From the NCBI RefSeq assembly GCF_905475395.1, contig NC_058338.1:8198935-8262934 (forward strand): a DNA stretch of 64,000 nt. Reading direction: 5' to 3'. A program made the position numbers and the translations under genes. The notes beneath the pieces were generated by a model. That model searched no databases and was not told where the DNA came from. It saw only the letters and a list, made by a program, of their open reading frames with translations. The DNA is from Chrysoperla carnea (lineage: Eukaryota > Arthropoda > Insecta > Neuroptera > Chrysopidae). Positions 56,500 to 64,000 of this stretch are shown here, piece by piece (the stretch's first letter is position 1; every line of letters starts with the position of its first letter).

Positions 56500-58120
56500 T
56501 ATTAATTGTACCAAAGTAACGCCTGCCTCTCTAAAAATTACTCATTTTCTGAGAACGTTACCTGCATGTTCAACGCACCTCTTGGTAATAGAGTTTTGTT
56601 TCTCAAGATTCCTTCATTGATTTCGACTTTTGATTTTCCAAGAACGTTCTGTGCTAATAGAAATATAAGGTAATATCATTAAACTAAAAAGTTATTTTAT
56701 TTATAGTGTAATAATACAATAATGCTTTACCGAAATAAAACATTTTGGATATTATTAGGTGAAGGTTGGTAGGTATATAGAAGCTACTGACAAGACCGAA
56801 GAACAATCCTACTACCTACCACATCATGTTAAATTTATATAACTGAGTTATTCGAATATTACATATCACATGGGAGTACTTTTATACGTCAGTGAATTCA
56901 TTTTGAAAAACATTTCAAAATAGTGAATTGTACCGTGGGAAATGTACGTGGAAAAACTTTGGGCGAAAGGGATACATCGAAATTATAATAACTTTATAGG
57001 TGTAAGATGCCTATCCTATCTATAATTTTACATCAGAAGTCGATCTTTTATCTCCAATCAGAGGGGAAATAAGAACCCTCAAAAACATAAATATGGGTAC
57101 ACTTTTTGATACCGTTCTAACCTCAATCAGCGAGGGGAGATAGCACTTTTCTAAGCCGAAAAACTAGGTCAAAATAGACGATGTGAATGTACGAATTGCT
57201 AATATATTTTCATGTACCAACCATTTATACTGTTCAAATTATCTGTCAAATTGTAGTGTCATTGACGTCAGCCAATCGGCTTCCTTCAGTTGACTAGTGC
57301 TTGGCCAATGAGCATGATCCTTCTGTGCAACGACAATAGGGTATTTTTTGACGTTTAAATAACAAATTACAAATCAAACTAAAATTAAAAAATTATAAAT
57401 AAATCAAGCAAGTAAATACTCTTTTATTTTCATAACGTTTTTCCAATTTTGGAAATTCGGCCTTGATTTTGAAAATTTTTTTAATTCCGAATTTGAAATA
57501 GGTCTTTTGTCCTAGTTCATTGTTTCATTACCCAGATTTTGAATGTAGATACTGTCATAAGCGTCTAATTTGCAAGGATCGGCTACTGGCTCTTTCAAAT
57601 GTTAAGCTTTTTAGCATTTGTTAACTTCAAAAATCCTCAGATATCAAGCGCCACTGTGTAATAAACCATTATCTTCATATTTTGCCAAGCTTTTAGGAAT
57701 GAGGAAACACTATGAAATTATTAATATACTGAATGAAATTTTTAATTCCCGCTAATATTATGAAGTCTAAATATTTTATTATCGGTTTACCGTAGCGTTT
57801 ATTTATAAATACTATAACAAAAACAACACAATATTATAAATAGGTATACATTCATAAATAACGAATATAAAAACCTTTTAATTTTAAATTTAGATGTTTA
57901 AAATTTATTTCGTAAAATGATTTCCATGTTATTTTGTTCCCGCAAATATTTTATGTATATCGTTAATAATTAACAATTTAGGAAGGAGTTATGGAAGTTG
58001 AATAAATATTGTTTTTACCTACCTACAGTCAGTGAACACAATTTTTTTTATTTAATTTATTATTTTATATATAAGTACTTTAAAATTATAATTAAAACTA
58101 TAAAAACAATTGTTTTTCTG
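56500..58120. other. No gene recognised
   Basis: AT-rich to moderate GC; no coding motif or known repeat seen. Confidence 0.5.
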
Positions 58121-58125
58121 GAACT

Positions 58126-58376
58126 GTCGCCCTATTAGCTCAGTTGATTAAGGCGTAACCAATTCCGACCGCGGTATGTTAAGGGTAGGGGTTCGATTCC
58201 CGAAACAAAATTAATTTAATTAATAGTTGGGATGGGCTGGTGTAGGGCATGGTATACGTATGGAGGAGGTGTACTCAGCCTCTGAAATTGAGGAGCTGAT
58301 AAATGAAATTATCAGCGGAAAGGTGGTAAAACACATATATGGAAAGCCTAAGTGTGTCCTTCGTGGACCGCCAATA
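58126..58376 (+). mobile_element. SINE1 copy, forward strand, tail degraded
   Basis: Head CTATTAGCTCAGTTGATTAA with GGGGTTCGATTCCCG, then the SINE1 body and GTCCTTCGTGGACCGCCAAT. The CCTAA tail is gone. The stop-free reading 58227-58589 is produced by the SINE body and is not a gene. Confidence 0.75.
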
Positions 58377-58604
58377 CAAAACACTCATTTATCAAAAGAA
58401 GATGTTTACGAAAAAAGATGTGTTTTGATATCAATTTTATTTTACCTCTGGAAAAAGTTTTATGGTGGAAATTCACATTATTTTTCATACGAAAAGTTTT
58501 TACTCATAATATATTTAACATACCAATATTTGTACTGTTTATGGGAAAATTTTCAAAACATTGTCTTATTATTTTATCATCAAAAATAATGTTATCATAA
58601 TACT

Positions 58605-58860
58605 ATATAGAGCAGGTCGAGATAGCGCATTCCTCTTCAAAAATCTTTTGGTTTATTTCTTTACCTGACCCAGGCGGCGGTGAGGGTTATGTGTTTGATC
58701 AGTAAGTATGTTTTTTTGTTTCTCCATAACTTCTAAACTACTTATCATAATTTAACAAAAAAGGTATCGTTGGAAGCGTCGTCTGGTTGTAAGCTAGGAG
58801 CGTCGCAATAAATTGTTTATGAAAAGACCTTAATTAAAACCTTTAAAAATAATATACGCT
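58605..58860 (-). repeat. Family E fragment, reverse
   Basis: GGTGAGGGTTATGTGTTTGA and ACTTCTAAACTACTTATCAT AATTT are inverted counterparts of 59630-59710. Confidence 0.55.
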
Positions 58861-59044
58861 CTAAAAAGTATGAAAACAAGAATATATTTTCATCTGAAAT
58901 TGTTACGATCAATAAAATCGTCATTGCATTCAGGGGTCCTCTTTTCCGTCCAGTGGAAAAGTGTTTAATCTTAGGGGTCCCCCGACTGTTATAACCATTT
59001 TACTGATCATAACAATTTCAGATGAAAATATTTTCTTGTATTCA

Positions 59045-59725
59045 TTCTTTTAAGAGCTAGCTTTTGTTTGAGAGTTGAGAGTCGGGGTTTTAGTTTTTGA
59101 ACTTTATTTTATTTAAACTATTTTGGGACTTTTAGTTTCGAAATAATAATTATAATGGGGGTTTAACCTCCGTGTTTTTGACAAACGCCTTATCACAGAG
59201 GCCATCCACATCAGTATTTGTTAATCTTTATTTATTCAATTACAAACATATTTTATAATTACATTTTTGATGTGGGTGGAGACGGTTACTTCGTTCTTAT
59301 CCAAGCGACGACAATGTGATCAATTCTGCACTCCCATTAATTATAAATTGTTCACACTGCCGCTGCCTGGATTCGAACCCGCAACCTCAGTCCAAATAGT
59401 CCAAATAGTTTAGGCTCTTTTTTCTTGTTTCGAAATAAAGTATGACAAAATGTATTAATAACGCCCTTTCATTTGATACCAAACACGCTATAATTTAATC
59501 GGAATTTGTTTTTCGAACAAAGCTTTATGCTCTCTACAGGGCACCATATTCAATTTAACGCCACACAGTCTATAACCAGCTGACGATCAAGAAGCTTTTA
59601 ACGATACCTCATTTGTCAAATTATGATGAGTAGTTTAGAAGCTATTAAGGAACAGATGAACGTGCATACATTCCGGTCAAACACATAACCCTCGTCATTG
59701 TATAGTCGGGGTAAAAAACTGATAG
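59045..59725 (+). repeat. Family E copy split by SINE2
   Basis: GAGTCGGGGTTTTAGTTTTT to the SINE2 insertion at 59147-59426, then CCCTTTCATTTGATACCAAA C, GCTTTTAACGATACCTCATT and CATAACCCTCGTCATTG to TCGGGGT. Confidence 0.65.
59147..59426 (-). mobile_element. SINE2, reverse strand, 12-bp target site duplication
   Basis: Bounded by GTTTCGAAATAA at 59135-59146 and 59427-59438. Reverse strand: GAGGTTGCGGGTTCGAATCC (perfect B box), CAGGCAGCGGCAGTG, GTCGTCGCTTGGATAAGAAC, GGCCTCTGTGATAAGG, ending GAGGTTAAACCCC and an ATT-rich tail. It splits a family E repeat. Distinct from SINE1 in body and tail. Confidence 0.8.
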
Positions 59726-59729
59726 TGAC

Positions 59730-60520
59730 ATCGATAACAATTTTTATACGAGTGCACTATCACAAACTGCTCTAATATTTTTACATTTGTGTCGATAGTA
59801 TTCTTTTTTTTTACAAAGCATTAGTTCGACACAGTACCATAAGCATTCCTTTATATAGACAAACATAAGATATTCTTCTTTATTTTAAAGTTTCTTTTTT
59901 TTTTTTAGTCAATAGCTTTCAAGAACACAAAGTAGCTTATTTATTTGGATAATACTTTGACATTTATTAAGTGTATAACGACCGATTTTGTTATGTTAAA
60001 ATACTATAATTTTAAATATAAAATGCATTTATGGTAAAACAATATTTTTGATAATTTAATTTCATTGAATAGTCGTCGAATGACAATACTTTTTCCATTT
60101 TCGATGAGTAAACATTTAAAACTTGTTTGTTTCATATATGTTAAAGGTGCATTTCGATAATAGAAAATCTTTTAATAAAATTATTAAAATTGAATTTTAT
60201 ACAAAAATATTCTTAAAATTTGGTCATATAATTTTATTGATGCATATATTTGTCTAATACAAAAGTTGGCAACATTTTCGACAGTTTATGTTCAAATTTC
60301 TGATTTTCAAATATTTCTTTCTTTATGTTTAGGTAGGAATGAAGTACACCCTGCGTGACAAAATCTGCACTGAGCAAAAGTTAAAAAAAAACGGGTCGTA
60401 AGTAAAATATATTTGGTGATTTTTCTGATTCAATAAATACAGATAATCAACTCCAGTAAACAAGAAAGGGAATTGGTAAAAAAGCTGAATTTGCGTTCGG
60501 TAAATTGAAATAACATTCTT
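59730..60520. other. AT-rich sequence, nothing recognised
   Basis: No family or gene motif seen. Confidence 0.55.
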
Positions 60521-60524
60521 TTAG

Positions 60525-60722
60525 CACGCTATAAGAATTTCAGCTTATGTCTTTTTCGTTTTTTTTATTATGGTGTAGACGAACGGACGGACAAACGGAA
60601 ATGGAGATGATTTTCTGAGGACCTACCAAAAATTTTGTTTGTAGCATCAATATTTCTCAACGTTCCAAACTTGGGACTAAAATTAGAATACCTTGAAATG
60701 TATTTCACATATATAGATATTT
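60525..60722 (-). repeat. Family A partial copy
   Basis: AGCACGCTATAAGAATTTCA GC, ACGAACGGACGGACAAACGG and GGGACTAAAATTAGAATACC; diverged. Confidence 0.6.
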
Positions 60723-60724
60723 CT

Positions 60725-61750
60725 CCTCCTTAAAACAATTATTTCCTTTGTACACGGAAGTAAAAGTTGAAAATTTGGTATATTGAAGCAATTAGAAGAA
60801 TAAAAGCTGCCACTCTTGCCCACACTTAAAGAATATTAAGCTTCAAGCAAACTTTTCTTGACATTCTTAAAAAAAAAACCCTAAAATTAATTTCAAATTA
60901 TACAAAAATATGTTTATACACAGAAAAAATAATTTTCTTAGCTCAAAAAAACGAAAAATTTCTTGAAATAAGAAAAGAAGTCAATTTCTTTTTAATTATT
61001 ATTATAAGAAAAAATCTTTTTTGTTAAAACAAAAACTTTTCTAGTTGTAATGTAAAGTTGACTCTTCTAAATTTCTTGTTTCCTTGCTTGAATAAAAACT
61101 TATTTTGGTTTATGTATATTTTTCAATTTTCTTGAGTTGAAAAAACAAAGCAAAAAGTATGCAAAAAAGAAAGCAAAAATTGGGCCAAGTCAATCTATTT
61201 CCAGTGCATGGAAGCAGAAACAATATGGTTAAACCAATGCTACACAACTTAACATTGTTAAAATGTTAAACTACAAAAAAATAGCCTACTATAAAAAATA
61301 TAATTAAATTTAACTCAAAGAATGACATATTTAAATTTAATAATATATTTTCTTTTTTTTGTAATCAATCAAATTAAAGTTTTGTATAAAGTTTTCTTTA
61401 TGAATGTTGTACCATTTTTTTTTTTTTAAACATTAAAACTTTTACCAAACATATTTCGAATTATTAAGAGAAAGTTTTTTGTTCCCGTTGTATGCGTCGC
61501 TAGTCATCCTAACTAATTTAATAATTTATTGAAAATTTCTCATCAATCTATTCTCTGAAAGATCATCTAATCTGAAAGTTTTTTTTTCTATGTGTTATTT
61601 ATGTGAAAAACAATTTTTTATAATATTTTTATTCGATAATTACGATAAAATCTACTTTCCAAAGTTTAATGTATATACAGACATAAACCACTCGATACTC
61701 TGTCTAACATTAATGTATCAATGTTCAAAAGTGATATAAATTTTTATATT
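60725..61750. other. AT-rich sequence, nothing recognised
   Basis: Homopolymer-rich; no motif. Confidence 0.55.
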
Positions 61751-61751
61751 T

Positions 61752-62034
61752 GACTAGCTGTACCCCGTCTCACTATGCTGTGGGAATAGCTGAGAAAATC
61801 CTTGTAAATTTTGTAAAATGTGAAAATCCCGCGATGAAAGAGTTTCTCAACTTTTCAACAGCTCAACTGATTTTCATGTAACTTACAGTGTTTTGATGTA
61901 CACATTATGTCCTTGTGTTTGGTACCAGACTTGGGTATATTTGAAAATCATGCATCCCCACTTTCACATATCCCCCTATATCAACTTGAAACGGGAGGGA
62001 CGAACCCACCGTCTTGGGTATATTTCAACAAAAA
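61752..62034 (+). repeat. Family G head
   Basis: ACTAGCTGTACCCCGTCTCA, TGTACACATTATGTCCTTGT and CTTGGGTATATTTGAAAAT are equivalents of 17243-17390. Confidence 0.5.
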
Positions 62035-62372
62035 TTTACGGTTTATAAGATGAGTCCGTCCAAGATAGGACAAAAGTTATTAAAAAATAAACAGCTTTTG
62101 TTTGAGACATTTCTTCGAAAGCTTCACTGCGTACAAACGGGGGCGAAAATTATATAGTATGAATTATATGAGAATATCAGTTCCTTTGCGAAGAAGACCT
62201 GGTTGATCTTTGTTGCTTATTCACGAACTCGACCTCACTTTTTTCGTCCTGAATTAGATGAAAATTTTATGAAAACCTATACTAAAATTTTGTTCGTCAA
62301 CATTTTTAGCCGTTATAAACTTGGAACTAAACTTAGTATACCTTGATATATTTCATATAAACATGGTATAAA
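62035..62372 (-). repeat. Family A partial copy, diverged
   Basis: TTTACGGTTTATAAGATGAG, CTCGACCTCACTTTTTTCGT and CTTAGTATACCTTGATATAT to CATGGTATAAA; the microsatellite is lost. Confidence 0.6.
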
Positions 62373-62374
62373 AA

Positions 62375-63050
62375 ATAAATTTGTTGGCCAAAAGAAAATT
62401 GTTTTTGAACTGAAAGTTATGAGTAAAAAACTGCACTTCGACACCGTTAACATGGTTTAAATTGTTTGAAAATAACTGAAGTATAAATTGTTTCAAGCAA
62501 CGCAGCATATTACTAAACACTCCTAAAGAAGAACTTTTAAATCATACCCGATATAATCTTTTTGCATAATAAAATCGTTTACAAAATCGATATTTTATAC
62601 AACATTGTCACCTTATAATATGTAAAAATGATAAAAATAATGTTATTTTGCAGCCGTACATACATATTTTACTAAAGTTACCAAGATGATGACTGACGAA
62701 GGTGAAGAGATAAAGAATTCAATATTCTAAATGTCGGCAATTTGTATACAAAACGAATGTTTACATAATGTATGTGTCTGTAATGTACATATATACCTAC
62801 GAATCCAAACGAATTGCATATGGAATAATACATACGTGTTGTTTATCTACAACTGAAGGTGGAAATATTTATCATCAAAGAGTTTTTTAAAAACGGAATG
62901 AACTTTAAATCGAAATTAAACAAATAATAACCATAAGATTAATCATCACCGTATTAAGTTCAGTGGAAAGCTAATTTTATGCAATAATTGTTATACCTCA
63001 ATTGGTAAAAATGTTCTGTAATTACTAAATATATACAGAGTATTGATGAA
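62375..63050. other. No gene recognised
   Basis: Sequence before the S1 array; no motif. Confidence 0.5.
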
Positions 63051-63052
63051 AT

Positions 63053-64000
63053 GATAGAGCAAAATTAAATTTTTTGGATTCTGATGACGTCATAAAGTTA
63101 AAAAATTCCACTTGATCCGATCTTATTGGAATTTATATTGAAATCTACTAATTTTGGGTAATTCTTTTCAACTATGATGCCAGTTTTTTGCTTGTTATCA
63201 ATTATCTGCTTAATTTCGGTACCACTGCTCCATATTCTTGAAACCTATTAGAGCTAGGTTAATTTTGATCAAAAATTTGAAAAGGATGACCCAAATTTAG
63301 TAGGATTACATACTTTGTTTATCAAAATTGGATAAAATTTGGATGTGATAGAGCAAAATTAAATTTTTTGGATTCTGATGACGTCATAAAGTTAAAAAAT
63401 TCGATTTTTTTGATAACAAAGGCAAATTTTATCCGATCTTATTGAAATTTTTCTTGAAACCTACTAATTTTGGGTCATTCTTTTCAACTGTGATGTCAGT
63501 TTTTCGCTAGTTATCAATTATCTGCTTAATTTCGGTACCACTGCTCCATATTCTTGAAACCTATTAGAGCTAAGTTAATTTTGATCAAAAATTTGAAAAC
63601 GATGGCCCAAATTAAGTAGGATTACATACTTGGTTTATCAAAATTGGATAAAATTTGGATGTGATAGAGCAAAATTAAAATTTTTGGATTTTGATGACGT
63701 CATAAAGTTAAAAAATTAGATTTTTTTGATAACAAAGGCAAATTTTATCTGATCTCATTGGAATTTTTCTTGAAACCTACTAATTTTGGGTCATTCTTTT
63801 CAACTGTGATGTCAGTTTTTCGCTAGTTATCAATTATCTGCTTAATTTCGGTACCACTGCTTCATATTCTTGAAACCTATTAGAGCTAGGTTAATTTTGA
63901 TCAAAAATTTGAAAACGATGGCCCAAATTAAGTAGGATTACATACTTGGTTTATAAAAATTGGATAAAATTTGGATGTGATAGAGCAAAATTAAATTTTT
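63053..64000. repeat. Satellite-like tandem array S1, 316-bp period, runs off the window end
   Basis: GATAGAGCAAAATTAAA starts at 63053, 63347, 63663 and 63979, so periods are 294, 316 and 316; the first unit lacks about 22 bp after AAAAAATTC. Each unit contains GATGACGTCATAAAG, a CRE-like palindrome. Neighbouring units are nearly identical. Confidence 0.88.

Noticed and set aside
58126..58200. A genuine tRNA gene
   Set aside because: tRNA-like promoter boxes belong to the SINE1 head, which recurs with the same body elsewhere.
58227..58589. 120-aa reading as a possible gene
   Set aside because: Its first half is the SINE1 body, and the rest is AT-rich; no family motif.

Overview
This is an AT-rich, repeat-dominated window from a eukaryotic nuclear genome, most likely an insect. 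The grounds are: (1) one spliced gene with short GT-AG introns that encodes a classical short-chain dehydrogenase of the type annotated in insects as farnesol dehydrogenase / DHRS11; (2) a piggyBac-type DNA transposon with its own small intron; (3) LINE, Ty1/copia and tRNA-SINE debris; (4) SINE and LINE 3' tails built from CCTAA/TTAGG units, the insect telomere pentamer; (5) many palindromic and TA-flanked MITE-like elements. There are no operons, ribosome binding sites or bacterial features. The species cannot be named from the sequence.

Layout. 0-9 kb: interspersed repeats, a 309-bp-period tandem repeat (2.1-2.65 kb), a GC-rich retroelement-like patch (4.2-4.7 kb) and a TA-flanked MITE interrupted by a 5'-truncated LINE with a perfect 13-bp target duplication (6.7-7.7 kb). 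9-17 kb: several copies of a ~0.5 kb repeat family (called A here) with an embedded GGAC/CCGT microsatellite, SINE copies and a palindromic element. 17-20.1 kb: an older interspersed element split by a foldback element with arms of about 0.67 kb around a broken Cys-rich ORF. 20.6-23.2 kb: the piggyBac element, with intact TTAA target sites and 14-bp TIRs but a frameshifted transposase. 24.2-25.2 kb: a palindromic 1.0 kb element. 25.6-28 kb: compound telomere-like microsatellite, SINE and a 307-bp tandem array. 28-35 kb: second SINE family, repeat copies and a LINE 3' end with a 14-bp target duplication. 35-40.1 kb: the most unusual region, with tRNA-like modules, two copia RNase H remnants in opposite orientation between direct repeats, and a two-level tandem array of a ~375-bp non-coding block with nested inverted repeats. 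43.5-44.7 kb: another palindromic element. 48.57-50.61 kb: the SDR gene (five exons, 250 aa). 50.7-64 kb: repeats, two recent tandem duplications, a LINE tail, SINEs and a 316-bp satellite that runs off the window end.

Only the SDR gene looks like an intact host gene. The transposon parts explain much of the rest: SINEs depend on a LINE reverse transcriptase, and one LINE fragment here carries a 3' tail resembling that of the first SINE family, which suggests a SINE/LINE partnership. Letters used for repeat families (A, B, D, E, F, G, S1, S2, SINE1, SINE2) are local labels for this window, assigned by eye; no database was searched.
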